Origin: GCA-002700125 sp964434385
GTDB lineage: Bacteria; Chloroflexota; Dehalococcoidia; Lucifugimonadales; Lucifugimonadaceae
Assembly: GCA_964434385.1 (NCBI GenBank)
Contig: CAYSUW010000009.1
Coordinates: 1 to 54,060 of the forward strand
Direction: 5' to 3'
Length of the DNA: 54,060 nucleotides
Of the stretch, positions 8,763 through 17,668 are shown piece by piece (the first letter of the stretch is position 1; every line of letters begins with the position of its first letter). A program made the position numbers and the translations under genes. Below the pieces are notes generated by a model, which worked only from the letters and a program-made list of their open reading frames with translations, did no database searches and was not told the origin of the DNA.

Positions 8763-9641
8763 ATGAAAAATTTAAATATTATGGTATCCAAACATTCAGT
8801 TTTTTATTCTCCGCTTATTGGAGTAATTGCTGGAGGTTTTTTGAAAGAACATGGATATGAAGCAAATTATTCTATAGTTCCTGAAAATGAAACAGTTTCT
8901 ACTTATCTTCTATCTGGAGAAGTAGATGTAGCGCAAGCTGCAGTATCTGCAAATTGGTCTTTTATGGAACAAAATAAAAAAATAAACATCATTCATTTTG
9001 CAGAAATTAACCAAAGAGATGGGTTTTTTATATTATCAAAAGAAATACAGGGGGTAACATCTTGGAAAGATTTAGAAGGGTGCTCTTTGATTGCTGAATT
9101 GGGAAGACAGCCTTTTGATATGCTTAGATTTGCTTTGAATAAAGAAGATGTTGATTTAGATAAAATTAATTGGATTCAAGCAGAATCTTTAGATTCAAGT
9201 ATTGAATTGTTCAAACAAGGAAATGCTGATTTTATTCATCTTCAAGGACCATATCCACAGCAATTATCTCTAGAGGGATATGGCCAAATTGTTTTTTCCG
9301 TAGGTGAAACTATAGGTCCTGTAGCATTTAGTAGCATGTGTTGTACCAAAGAATTTCTAGATAATAATTCATACTTAATTTTTCTTGATTCATTTAAAAA
9401 AGCTAAAAAATGGGTTCTTACAGAAAACTTAGATTTAGTTGCAGAAAAAATTAGTTCATTTTTTGATGAAATTTCATTTGAAGTAATTAAGACTACATTG
9501 CAAACGTATAGAGGACTTGGTTGTTGGTCTTTAGAAACCAATATTTCTAAAGAAACGTATGAAGCTAGCTTAGATGTTTTCAGTTTCTATAAAACCATCT
9601 CTAGAAGACATGATTATTCAGAAGTAGTTTATACTGATTGA
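8763..9641 (+). CDS. THI5/NMT1-fold (ABC substrate-binding-like) protein without signal peptide
   Basis: The 292-residue protein matches the NMT1/THI5-like periplasmic-binding fold. It has an N-terminal strand with HSVFYSPLIGVIAGGFLKEHGYEA, the segment LLSGEVDVAQAAVSANW, and the second-lobe hinge WKDLEGCSLIAE. Normal members are lipoproteins or carry a Sec signal, but this one begins directly with the first beta strand, so it should be cytoplasmic. No permease or ATPase gene is next to it. The pair with the flavin-dependent oxidoreductase upstream suggests an intracellular binding or enzymatic role. Eukaryotic THI5 is a cytoplasmic enzyme of the same fold, but its CCCFC iron motif is absent (only a CC pair occurs). 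Function is unknown. Confidence 0.7.
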   Translation: MKNLNIMVSKHSVFYSPLIGVIAGGFLKEHGYEANYSIVPENETVSTYLLSGEVDVAQAAVSANWSFMEQNKKINIIHFAEINQRDGFFILSKEIQGVTSWKDLEGCSLIAELGRQPFDMLRFALNKEDVDLDKINWIQAESLDSSIELFKQGNADFIHLQGPYPQQLSLEGYGQIVFSVGETIGPVAFSSMCCTKEFLDNNSYLIFLDSFKKAKKWVLTENLDLVAEKISSFFDEISFEVIKTTLQTYRGLGCWSLETNISKETYEASLDVFSFYKTISRRHDYSEVVYTD

Positions 9642-9643
9642 TT

Positions 9644-10240
9644 TTAATACCATGTTGTATATTCAGAATGATTTTCACGTGAAACCTTTATTTGATTCAT
9701 AGGTTTCTCTGAAAATCCAATATAAAGAGCACCAACAATATTCCATTCATGAGGAATTTCAAGTATTTTGTTGAGATTTGAAATTTTTGTAGGTTTACCA
9801 GTTGACCAACTTATAGAAATGTTAAAAAAATAACTGACTAGAGCCATGTTTTGAATTGAGATACATGTAGAAGCATAATTTTCTTGAGTAATTTCATTTG
9901 AATCTCCAGGTAAAGAAAAAGCATAGATTAATTCTGGACTTTCAAGGATTTCTAATTTTGATTTTTCTGCTGAATTTAATCTAGTTTTTGGATTTGGATT
10001 TTTTGAAGTTTCAATTGAAAGTTTTTTTACAGCCTCAGAAATTAGAATTCTTTTTTTTGAAGATTTGCTTATTGATATAAATCTCCAAGGCTCAGTGTTT
10101 CTATGATTTGGAGACCATTTTGCTGATTCTAAAATAGTCTTCATTAATTTTGATGGGACTTTTTCATCCAAGAATTTTCTATAAGTTCTTCTGTTTTCTA
10201 TTGCTTATTGGATGATTAATGCTTTTTCATTTGAGTTCAT
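9644..10240 (-). pseudogene. Nitroreductase-family gene with in-frame stop at codon 12
   Basis: The main reading frame (10171 down to 9644, 175 codons from a TTG) encodes a nitroreductase-family flavoprotein core: SAKWSPNHRNTEPWRF, an internal helix rich in basic residues, and a C-terminal NIVGALYIGFSEKP. Reading upstream in the same frame gives AIENRRTYRKF, the family's N-terminal FMN-phosphate-binding motif, but this is preceded by a TAA at 10205-10207. In frame beyond that lies an ATG at 10240 and ten further codons. The gene therefore looks full length (199 codons) with a single nonsense codon. If translation starts at the TTG at 10171, the RRTYR arginines are lost. Product activity is doubtful. 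The stop lies 2 nt past the end of the convergent THI5-like gene. Confidence 0.65.
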
Positions 10241-10300
10241 TCTTTACGTAATGTTGATATATTTTGATAATTCTTTGATTATACTTTTTAATATGAATAT

Positions 10301-11059
10301 ATGCCTAGTCGTAATAAAAAAATAAATAGAGATTTTCAAATAGAAGGAAGACGTTCTGTTTTAGAAGCATTGAAAAATCCTTCAAGAATTGAAAAACTTA
10401 TTATTTCGAATTCTGAAAAAATAGGTCCCCAAATAGAAAAAATTCTAAAAACTGCAAAAACACTGGATATAAGTATAGATTTTGTTACAAAAAATCAACT
10501 TGATAAGGCAAGCCATACTAAAAAACATCAAGGTGTAATAGCAATCACAACTTCTCCTGGCTACTACACAGAAAAAAAACTTTGGGATGATCTTCAAGAG
10601 AATAATCAAAGAGTAGTAGTTGTTTTAGATGGCATACAAGATCCTCACAATATTGGAGCTATTTCAAGAACTGCACTTTCGATGGGAGTTTTTGCATTAG
10701 TGCTACCCAAAAGAAACAGTGCTGGTATTTCCCCAGGATCACTTAGATCGTCTGCTGGAGCAATTGAACATTTAAAGATTGTAAGAGTTTCTAATATCAA
10801 TTCTTCATTATTAAAATTTAAAGAATTGGGTTTTTGGGTAATAGGGTTGGATCATAATTCTAAAAATGAAATAAATTCAGTGAAGATGAATTTCCCATCT
10901 GTAATTGTCGTAGGTTCTGAAGGTAAAGGAATTTCAGAGTTGGTATTGAAGAATTGTGATACCACTGCCAGAATTCCTATTAAAGGCCCTGTAGATTCTC
11001 TTAATGCTTCAGTGGCTGCAGGGATAGCTTTTTATGAACTTTTAAAAAATTATAAATAG
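10301..11059 (+). CDS. rlmB: 23S rRNA (guanosine-2'-O-)-methyltransferase RlmB (SpoU family)
   Basis: The 252-residue protein has the short N-terminal RNA-binding substrate domain (EGRRSVLEALKN) followed by the SPOUT methyltransferase fold. SpoU motif 1 appears as DGIQDPHNIGAISRTA near residue 111. Motifs 2 and 3 are VVGSEGKGIS and IPIKGPVDSLNASVAAGIAFYE, which form the knotted SAM site. Length and motif order match RlmB, which methylates G2251 (E. coli numbering) of 23S rRNA. The close paralogue group TrmH/RlmB cannot be split with full certainty by eye. There is no visible Shine-Dalgarno sequence before the ATG. Confidence 0.85.
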   Translation: MPSRNKKINRDFQIEGRRSVLEALKNPSRIEKLIISNSEKIGPQIEKILKTAKTLDISIDFVTKNQLDKASHTKKHQGVIAITTSPGYYTEKKLWDDLQENNQRVVVVLDGIQDPHNIGAISRTALSMGVFALVLPKRNSAGISPGSLRSSAGAIEHLKIVRVSNINSSLLKFKELGFWVIGLDHNSKNEINSVKMNFPSVIVVGSEGKGISELVLKNCDTTARIPIKGPVDSLNASVAAGIAFYELLKNYK

Positions 11060-11148
11060 TATTTTTTTCCAATCATTGATTTAATTGCATATATAAAATT
11101 ATGAAATATTTCTAATAGGATAATTGAATAGTATAGAGGAGAGTTAAG

Positions 11149-11910
11149 ATGGCTAAATCAGAAGGAAGAGTTGCAATAGTAACAGGAGGAGGATCTGGAA
11201 TTGGTAAAGAATCTGCTTTTGCGCTAGCCAAAGATGGTTATTCTGTTGCTATAGCTGGAAGAAGAGAAGAAGTTTTAAATGAAACAGTAAAAGAAGCAAC
11301 TAAAGAAGGATTGAAAATGTTGGGAGTACAGACCGATGTAGGTAATCCAGAATCTGTAAAAAATCTTTTCTCTAAAACTATTGAAGATTTTGGTAGGCTA
11401 GATGTACTTTTTAATAATGCTGGAGGTGGAGCTCCCAAAATTCTTATTGAAGATCTTACTTATGATCAATGGCAAACTGTTGTAGATTCTAACCTTACAG
11501 GTACGTTTTTATGTTCTCAAGAAGCTATCAAGATCATGAAATCTCAAGATCCTATGGGAGGAAGAATTATTAATAATGGTTCGATTTCTGCTTATACCCC
11601 TAGACCAGATTCTGCACCTTATACTGCAACTAAACATGGAGTTTCAGGATTAACTAAATCTATTTCTTTAGATGGAAGGAAATATAATATAGCATGTGGT
11701 CAAATTGATATTGGAAATGCTGCTACTAATATGACAGAAAGGATGTCTTCAGGTACAGCACAAGCTGATGGTTCAATGAAAGTAGAACCTACTTATGACG
11801 TAAAACATGTAGGAGAAACAGTGCTTTATATGTCTAATTTACCTTTAGATACTAATGTTCAATTCGTAACTATTATGGCTACAAAGATGCCTTATATAGG
11901 TCGTGGATAG
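11149..11910 (+). CDS. SDR-family NAD(P)-dependent oxidoreductase
   Basis: The 253-residue protein is a classical short-chain dehydrogenase. The dinucleotide-binding TGGGSGIG lies at residues 12-19, NNAGG at 89-93, the catalytic serine near 145 and the YTATK pair at Y158 and K162. The substrate is not apparent. The loop after the active site is short and the C terminus lacks the usual GG(W/Y)xxx end, reading IMATKMPYIGRG instead. The ATG is preceded by AGAGGAGAG. It stands alone, convergent with the amidohydrolase gene and separated from it by a hairpin. Confidence 0.9.
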   Translation: MAKSEGRVAIVTGGGSGIGKESAFALAKDGYSVAIAGRREEVLNETVKEATKEGLKMLGVQTDVGNPESVKNLFSKTIEDFGRLDVLFNNAGGGAPKILIEDLTYDQWQTVVDSNLTGTFLCSQEAIKIMKSQDPMGGRIINNGSISAYTPRPDSAPYTATKHGVSGLTKSISLDGRKYNIACGQIDIGNAATNMTERMSSGTAQADGSMKVEPTYDVKHVGETVLYMSNLPLDTNVQFVTIMATKMPYIGRG

Positions 11911-11913
11911 TTT

Positions 11914-11942
11914 TAGTTAGTATTTTTTTAAATTACTAACTA
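11914..11942. terminator. Hairpin between convergent SDR and amidohydrolase genes
   Basis: TAGTTAGTA at 11914-11922 pairs perfectly with TACTAACTA at 11934-11942 across an 11-nt T/A-rich loop. Its position just after one stop and over the other (11940-11942) fits a shared bidirectional terminator, although the flanking T runs are short. Confidence 0.45.
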
Positions 11943-12776
11943 TAAAGAATAGAATTTTTTCGCATTATCAGAGAGGAATTTTCTCTTTGTGTTTTCAGTC
12001 AGATCTTTTTCTAATACTTTTAGTGGTAATGCAAACACCTGGTTATATTTTCCTGCTAAAAGACAAACAGGCCAATCACTACCAAACATGATTCTATCTT
12101 CTCCAAATTTATTAAAAATATGATAGACATATTTATTGAAATCATTAGTTTCCCATTTCTTGCTTGCCTCAGTGATCATTCCGGATATTTTGCAGAATAA
12201 ATTAGGAATTGTTGAAATTTCTGAAATTAGTTTGCCCCAAGGTTCGAATATTCCTTCTGCAATCAAAGGTTTGCCAATATGGTCTAGGACACCTTTTAAA
12301 TTTGGTGCCTTTTCAAAAACCTTAGGGATATAGGGCAAATGATTTGGTCTAGCTAAAAAATCAAAGGGGATTCCTCTATTTGATAATTCTTTTATTCCAT
12401 TTAAAACGGATTTTTGAACTATCCAGCTTTCTTCAGCTTCATCATGCCACACATGTCTTACTCCCTTAAAAAAAGAGTTTTTTTGAAGTTTATCTAAAAC
12501 TTTATTTAGATCTTTGCTTGTTAGATCAACCCAACCTACTACACCAGCAATGAAATCATTTTTATCTGCTAAATCAAGTAACCAAAAAGTTTCTTCTAAT
12601 GATTGATGTGCTTGAACAGATACTACTTTATCTATTTTTACTTGATCGATGTTAGGTTTTAAATTTTCTGGCAGATAGTTTTTTTCTAATATGCTACCTT
12701 TTTCCATCCAATCATAATCTCTCAGTTTAAAATCCCAAAAATGTTGATGAGTATCATAGATGTAATTAGGTTTCAT
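11940..12776 (-). CDS. Amidohydrolase-2 family protein (sugar-lactonase/PDC-hydrolase-like)
   Basis: The 278-residue protein begins with DTHQHFWD at residues 8-15, the metal-binding HxH motif of the amidohydrolase_2 family. It continues with VRHVWHDEAEE, FDFLARPNHLP, LDHIGKPLI and ends with the catalytic-aspartate motif FGSDWPV near residue 234. The closest familiar relatives are L-fucono-1,5-lactonase and 2-pyrone-4,6-dicarboxylate lactonase, so lactone or ring hydrolysis is likely. Its ATG overlaps the stop of the upstream SMP-30-like gene in an ATGA arrangement, which implies translational coupling. A lactonase-type partner fits sugar-acid or aromatic breakdown, but the substrate is open. 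Confidence 0.82.
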   Translation of the reverse strand: MKPNYIYDTHQHFWDFKLRDYDWMEKGSILEKNYLPENLKPNIDQVKIDKVVSVQAHQSLEETFWLLDLADKNDFIAGVVGWVDLTSKDLNKVLDKLQKNSFFKGVRHVWHDEAEESWIVQKSVLNGIKELSNRGIPFDFLARPNHLPYIPKVFEKAPNLKGVLDHIGKPLIAEGIFEPWGKLISEISTIPNLFCKISGMITEASKKWETNDFNKYVYHIFNKFGEDRIMFGSDWPVCLLAGKYNQVFALPLKVLEKDLTENTKRKFLSDNAKKFYSL

Positions 12777-13456
12777 TTTTGTATAGTTCCGATTTCAGGG
12801 AAATCTCTTGTTGTTGGAGGAGGATGTACCGCATCGCAATACCATAGAGTTCCTTTATTATCTATTGAGAGTCCATGTGGATCTGGTCCATCTTTAGGAA
12901 ATTTGATTTTTTCTAGTTCGTTTCCGTTATCCACATCATATTTGATTATTTCTTTGGCTCTCCTATCAGCACACCAAATCCCATCTTCTACTCTAGCTAA
13001 ACCATGGGCTACCTCTTGATTAATCGGGATTTTTTTTATTTCTTTAAAATTATTTGCATCTACTAGAATTAAAGCTTTTGGGTTAAAAGCAGTAATCCAT
13101 ATCTTTCCGTCATCCCATTCTATTCCATGAATTCCGCCACCATCTGGTGTTGGAAATCTATCTATCATTTCACCAGAATCTAGGTCAAGTTTATAAATCC
13201 AGCTGATGTGAGTATCTGTTGACCTGTATTCACGTGCCTTTGTTCTTCCATTAGATGCTGTCCATAGAAAACCTCCACCAATAGTAATTCCTGATCCATT
13301 TTCTGTTATAGTACTAATTGTTCTAATAATGTTGCCTTTTTTATCAATCACGAATACATTATCACTGAGTTGATCCATTATGAAGATTTCATTGTTGATA
13401 CATTGGAGACCATTTGGCATAGAGCAAGGTGGCTTAAATTTAACTGATAATTTCAT
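12773..13456 (-). CDS. SMP-30/gluconolactonase-like beta-propeller protein
   Basis: The 227-residue protein consists of propeller-blade repeats with the pattern of SMP-30/Vgb proteins: PNGLQCINNEIFIMDQLSD, GGGFLWTASNGRT, GGIHGIEWDDGKIWITAFN and DPHGLSIDNKGTLWYCDA. Members include lactonases and strictosidine-synthase-like or streptogramin-lyase-like proteins. It is shorter than a full six-bladed enzyme (about 290-300 residues), so it may be a minimal propeller. There is no signal peptide. It overlaps the downstream amidohydrolase by 4 nt, and the two probably act on the same compound. The gene is divergent from the NYN-domain gene across 172 nt. Confidence 0.72.
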   Translation of the reverse strand: MKLSVKFKPPCSMPNGLQCINNEIFIMDQLSDNVFVIDKKGNIIRTISTITENGSGITIGGGFLWTASNGRTKAREYRSTDTHISWIYKLDLDSGEMIDRFPTPDGGGIHGIEWDDGKIWITAFNPKALILVDANNFKEIKKIPINQEVAHGLARVEDGIWCADRRAKEIIKYDVDNGNELEKIKFPKDGPDPHGLSIDNKGTLWYCDAVHPPPTTRDFPEIGTIQK

Positions 13457-13628
13457 TTTAAAATCCTCATTTAATTTTATACTGTTAATTATGGTGTTAT
13501 TATAAGATTAACTTAATATTTACCTTAAAAGGTTTCCGTATTCAATTGTAATTACGTGTTACATGATAAAGAATTAATAAATCTACTAAAATTGATTGAA
13601 TACACTTAGAAGATAGTGTGGAGAAAAT

Positions 13629-14618
13629 ATGGTGAGAAAAAGTGGAGAATTAAAAAACCAAGAAAATACTAAAGAAAAGACTAAAGTAACTAAAGAAAAG
13701 ACTAAAGAGATTAAAGAGACTAAAGTAACTAAAGAAAAGACTAAAGATCGTGTGATGGTATTCATAGATGGTAGTAATCTCTACCATGTGATGACTCAGA
13801 ACTTAACTAGACATGATTTAAGATTTGGAAAATTTTCTGAAAAGTTAGCTGGTTCCAGAAGCTTAGTTAGAACTTATTATTATAACATTCGTCAGAATAT
13901 TAAATCTGACGAACAAGAAAGATTTTTAAACTCTCTTTACGATACCCCTTACATGGAAGTTAAATTAGGTATTGTTAAGCAAAGAGGTCAAGCTATGGTT
14001 GAAAAAGGTGTTGATGTGATGATTGCTATAGATCTTCTCAAATGTGCATATGAAAATCTATATGATACGGCAATTCTTGTTAGTGGTGATGGTGATTTTT
14101 ATCCTGCAATTCAAGCTGTTAAAGATTTGGGTAAGCATGTTGAAATAGCTGGTTTTGATTCCAACATTTCTCCTGAGTCTTCGAAAATATCTGATTTGGT
14201 AATTAAATTTAATAAGTCATATTTTAATAATTTATGGATGACAAAAACTGAACTTAAGAAAATTAACCAATCTTTTTCTAAAAAAGAAATAATGGATGAA
14301 GATTCTTCTCCTGAAGGTGAAAACAAAGTAGCAAAAAAACCTTTAAGAAATTCTAATCAAAGAATTACTAGTAAAACTTCTTCAAGAACCATGAGAGTTA
14401 ATAATAACTCTTATAGATCATCAACTAGAAATAACACAGAACAGAAACCTAATAGAGAAGATTTTAGAAATAAAAGATTAGTTAGCTCAGGTTATTCCAA
14501 TGGAAAAAAATCTCATGTTACTGCTCCTCCAGAATTAAGGAACGGAAATTATAAATTAAAATTAAAAGAAAAATCTAAATCTAAAATGTTTTCTTGGTTT
14601 AAAAAAGATTCTGATTAA
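13629..14618 (+). CDS. NYN-domain (LabA/PIN-like) protein with Lys/Thr repeat N terminus
   Basis: The 329-residue protein has a NYN/LabA-type nuclease-fold domain at about residues 42-195. Likely metal ligands are D47 and N50 in FIDGSNLYH, D129 in KGVDVMIAIDLL, and D154/D156 in VSGDGDFYPA. Related proteins are RNA-directed nucleases or regulators. A charged, repetitive 40-residue N terminus rich in K, T and E is encoded by near-perfect direct repeats. The C-terminal 120 residues are basic, low-complexity and rich in N, S, R and K, suggesting nucleic-acid binding. The ATG has GTGGAGA upstream. It stands alone between divergent and co-directional neighbours, and its target RNA is unknown. Confidence 0.85.
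   Translation: MVRKSGELKNQENTKEKTKVTKEKTKEIKETKVTKEKTKDRVMVFIDGSNLYHVMTQNLTRHDLRFGKFSEKLAGSRSLVRTYYYNIRQNIKSDEQERFLNSLYDTPYMEVKLGIVKQRGQAMVEKGVDVMIAIDLLKCAYENLYDTAILVSGDGDFYPAIQAVKDLGKHVEIAGFDSNISPESSKISDLVIKFNKSYFNNLWMTKTELKKINQSFSKKEIMDEDSSPEGENKVAKKPLRNSNQRITSKTSSRTMRVNNNSYRSSTRNNTEQKPNREDFRNKRLVSSGYSNGKKSHVTAPPELRNGNYKLKLKEKSKSKMFSWFKKDSD
13668..13747 (+). repeat. Direct repeats in the 5' end of the NYN gene
   Basis: A 31-base unit at 13678-13708 recurs exactly at 13717-13747 (period 39). A shorter 19-base part, starting ACTAAAGAAAAG, occurs at 13668 and again at 13689 (period 21). All periods are multiples of three, so the reading frame is kept and copy number could vary without disrupting the protein. 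Confidence 0.85.
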
Positions 14619-14656
14619 ATAAATATTTTATGAAGCTTGTCTGGCGGTGATTATTC

Positions 14657-15922
14657 TTGCCTAGAATTTTTTTTTACACTCTACTACCCGCAGCATTTGT
14701 AATTTTAGGAGATTCTCTAATATATTTAATTCTTCCTTTACACCCAGAAGAATTTGGAGTTACTGATTATTGGGGGATCAAAGCGGGTCTATGGATAGGA
14801 ATAGCATTAAGTGTAAATAGGTTCATAAGGATTTTTACTAATTCTTTAGCATCAAAATTTTATTTAAAATTTGGATTTAAAATTCCATTTATTATTGCAA
14901 TTTTTATTGGTTCTTTGACAACCATTTCTTATGGGATAAATAATCAAATAATTATTTTAATTATCGCAAGAATATTTTGGGGTGCTTCATTCTCATTCAC
15001 TAAGTTAGGAACTCAATTAGCTGCTTTCGAATTTGGATCTGATAATAGAGCACGATTTTTAGGATTTGCTAATTCTGCAATAAGAGCTGGAAGTTTATTG
15101 TCAGTGATTTTGGGAGTATTTTTAATTCAAATTACCAATATCTCTACTACGTTTTTTATTTTTGGTGTTGCAGGTTTAATTATTATGTTCATTACGATTC
15201 TTATTCCGAATTTTTTAATCCAAAGCCCACTTAATGAAAAATTAGAAGTTAAGAGACAAAGTAATCGAAAAAAAGGTTTTCTCTTAGCTTTTATTACTGG
15301 GATAAATTCTGAAAAAATTGGAATGGAAAAAGTGAAAATTAAATTGTTATCTGCATTTTTTTTGCGATTTTCTTCAGGTTTGATATCTAATGGTTTAGTA
15401 ATTGCAACTATATCTTTATTCATTTCTGAAATATTAGTTAAGGATCCAGTGTTGTTAATTTTTCAGATAAACGTTATTACATTATCTGGTATCGTGATAG
15501 GAATAAGATGGTTTGCTGATTTATTTTTATCAGTTATTCTAGGAGAGATAGCTGATAAAAAAGGTACGCAACTTGTTGTAAATATTTGTGTTTTCTTGAT
15601 GATTTTAAGTTGTGGGTTACTTATTTTCTCTAATTCAAATTTAGAACTTATGTTTATTTCTTTCACATTATTGTTTTGTTTTAGTGTTGGAGCTAATGTT
15701 TCTTTAGAAAGCATTAGTGGATATTTAGCAGGTCAATCTAATAGGTCTATAACACTATCTAGATTTAATACTTTTGCAGATTTGGGTTCTGCTTTGGGAC
15801 CGTTGATAGCGTTTATTCTCTTAGGGTTCGTAGGTTTTCAAATAATATATATAGTTTCTTTTAGTATCCTTCTATTTTCTTGGATCATTTTCTTGACTAT
15901 ATTCGTTAAGAATTCTGATTGA
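14657..15922 (+). CDS. MFS transporter
   Basis: The 421-residue hydrophobic protein has about twelve membrane helices and the MFS arrangement, with a loop containing VLGEIADKKGTQ between helices 8 and 9 (motif A-like G-x3-D-x-x-G). The N-terminal half has GLWIGIALSVNRFIRIF and IIARIFWGASFS, typical of drug- or metabolite-efflux members. The start is TTG at 14657 with a weak GGCGGTGA 5 nt before it. No later ATG is placed to keep the first helix. The substrate is unknown. It is convergent with ilvD, with only 9 nt between the two stops. Confidence 0.85.
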   Translation: MPRIFFYTLLPAAFVILGDSLIYLILPLHPEEFGVTDYWGIKAGLWIGIALSVNRFIRIFTNSLASKFYLKFGFKIPFIIAIFIGSLTTISYGINNQIIILIIARIFWGASFSFTKLGTQLAAFEFGSDNRARFLGFANSAIRAGSLLSVILGVFLIQITNISTTFFIFGVAGLIIMFITILIPNFLIQSPLNEKLEVKRQSNRKKGFLLAFITGINSEKIGMEKVKIKLLSAFFLRFSSGLISNGLVIATISLFISEILVKDPVLLIFQINVITLSGIVIGIRWFADLFLSVILGEIADKKGTQLVVNICVFLMILSCGLLIFSNSNLELMFISFTLLFCFSVGANVSLESISGYLAGQSNRSITLSRFNTFADLGSALGPLIAFILLGFVGFQIIYIVSFSILLFSWIIFLTIFVKNSD

Positions 15923-15931
15923 AAATTGTAG

Positions 15932-17632
15932 TTACCCAGTAAAAGCTCCCTTTGATGCTGGCTGTACAAGTTTAATATATTTTCCTAAAACACCACTAGA
16001 ATAAGGTGGTTCAGGAAATTTTAGGTTTTTTAGCCTAGAAGTCATTTCTTCGGAATTTATTATTACATTCAATTCAAATTTTTCAAGATCTATTTCAATC
16101 ATATCTCCATTTTCCACTGCTGCTATTGGTCCTCCTATTGCTGCTTCAGGTCCTACATGGCCTATCATAGGACCATGAGATGCACCAGAAAATCTTCCAT
16201 CTGTCAAAAGAAATATTTTATCTCCTAATCCTTGTCCTACTATTGCACTAGTTACTGAAAGCATTTCTCTCATCCCTGGTCCTCCTTTAGGACCTTCGTA
16301 TCTTATTACTATAAAGTCGCCTGCTTTAATGGAGTGTTTTTTTAATGCTTCCATACATTCTTCTTCCTGATTAAAAACTTTAGCAGGCCCCTTCCATTTT
16401 TTTCCATAATTATGACCTGCTACTTTTAATACTGCTCCATCAGGAGCTAAATTGCCATGAAGCACTACTAATCCACCGGTTTTACTAAGAGGGGAGTTTG
16501 TTTTTACTACAACAGTATTTTCTTCTTCATTATCTGGAATATTACTTAGGTTTTCAGCAACGGTTTTTCCTGTGACAGTCATACAATCTCCGTGAATTAA
16601 TCCTAAATCAAGAAGTCGTTTCATAACTAGTGGAATTCCACCTACTTTATCTAAGTCATACATTAAAAATTTACCAGATGGTTTCATGTCAGCTAATAGT
16701 GGGGTTCTCATTGAGATATTATGTATATCATCTAAAGTTAACTCCACTCCCATTTCATGTGCAATTGCAGGGAGATGAAGAGCACTATTTGTGGACCCAC
16801 CCATAGAAGTGACAACAGTTACAGCATTTTCAAATGCTTTTTTGGTAAGAATATCTGAAGGTTTAATGTTTTCTCTGAGTAAGTGGAGAACTGCTTCTCC
16901 AGCAGCACGACTAGAAGCAGATTTTCTTTGATCTACTGCAGCTTCAGATGCAGATCCAGGCAAACTCAAACCTAAAGCTTCTCCAACTGATGACATAGTA
17001 TTAGCAGTAAACATACCACCACAAGATCCTGGTCCTGGGCAAGCTCTTGATTCAATTTGATATAGTTCATCATCATCAATATCACCTTTCTGATGTTTTC
17101 CTACTGCCTCAAAAACATCTTGAATTTGAATGTTTTCTCCTTTGTAGCTACCTGGAAGAATCGAACCTCCATATACAAATACAGATGGAACATTGAGCCT
17201 TGCTATTGCCATCATAGAGCCAGGTAAGCTTTTGTCACATCCTGCAATGGCTATTAATCCATCAAATCTTTCTGCGAAAACAACAGTTTCAATAGAATCC
17301 GCGATTACTTCTCTACTTACCAATGAACCTTTCATTCCTACTGTGTTCATAGAGATAGCGTCACTAACGGTAATAGTCCCAAATACAAAAGGAGTTCCTT
17401 TAGCAGCAAAAACCCCTTTCTTTGCTTCTTCTGCTAAGGGTCCAATTCCTGCATTACATGGAGTCACTTCATTATGAGTAGAAGCAATTCCTACAAAAGG
17501 GGCATTGATATCTTTATCCGTAAGACCCATCGCTTTCATCATAGATCTATGTGGAGCTCTTGCAGCTCCTTCAGTAGTTTCCCAACTCCTGTGTTTTCCC
17601 AATTCTCTTTTAGGCATTTTTGAACTACTCAT
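15932..17632 (-). CDS. ilvD: Dihydroxy-acid dehydratase (IlvD/Edd family)
   Basis: The 566-residue protein is a full-length IlvD/Edd dehydratase. Iron-sulfur ligand cysteines are visible at C59 (TPCN), C132 (AGCDKS) and C204 (GPGSCGGM), in the order of the [2Fe-2S] or [4Fe-4S] enzymes. The C-terminal GRFSGASHGPMIGHVGPEAA motif is intact. Canonical IlvD converts 2,3-dihydroxy-isovalerate to 2-ketoisovalerate in branched-chain amino acid synthesis. Family members also dehydrate sugar acids (gluconate, xylonate, arabonate). Length and start (RSWETTEGAARAPHRSMMKAMG) favour true IlvD, but no other ilv genes are nearby, so a sugar-acid role remains possible. Confidence 0.87.
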   Translation of the reverse strand: MSSSKMPKRELGKHRSWETTEGAARAPHRSMMKAMGLTDKDINAPFVGIASTHNEVTPCNAGIGPLAEEAKKGVFAAKGTPFVFGTITVSDAISMNTVGMKGSLVSREVIADSIETVVFAERFDGLIAIAGCDKSLPGSMMAIARLNVPSVFVYGGSILPGSYKGENIQIQDVFEAVGKHQKGDIDDDELYQIESRACPGPGSCGGMFTANTMSSVGEALGLSLPGSASEAAVDQRKSASSRAAGEAVLHLLRENIKPSDILTKKAFENAVTVVTSMGGSTNSALHLPAIAHEMGVELTLDDIHNISMRTPLLADMKPSGKFLMYDLDKVGGIPLVMKRLLDLGLIHGDCMTVTGKTVAENLSNIPDNEEENTVVVKTNSPLSKTGGLVVLHGNLAPDGAVLKVAGHNYGKKWKGPAKVFNQEEECMEALKKHSIKAGDFIVIRYEGPKGGPGMREMLSVTSAIVGQGLGDKIFLLTDGRFSGASHGPMIGHVGPEAAIGGPIAAVENGDMIEIDLEKFELNVIINSEEMTSRLKNLKFPEPPYSSGVLGKYIKLVQPASKGAFTG

Positions 17633-17668
17633 GAAATTCTCCTTGTAATAAATTTACATAAATTCATC

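Noticed and set aside
8763..9641. True THI5-type HMP-P synthase
   Set aside because: The CCCFC iron motif is absent and no thiamine genes or TPP riboswitch are nearby.
12741..13019. Plus-strand open frame of 92 codons opposite the SMP-30-like gene
   Set aside because: It is a shadow of a real gene on the other strand, with no motif and no ribosome binding site.
13538..13603. GTATTCAAT and ATTGAATAC inverted pair, and TGTAA...TTACA at 13546-13562, in the NYN upstream gap
   Set aside because: The pairs are short or far apart in very AT-rich DNA; chance is likely and no known operator matches.
13668..13747. Possible CRISPR-like repeats
   Set aside because: The units are contiguous, in frame, lack spacers and encode a Lys/Thr-rich arm of the NYN protein.
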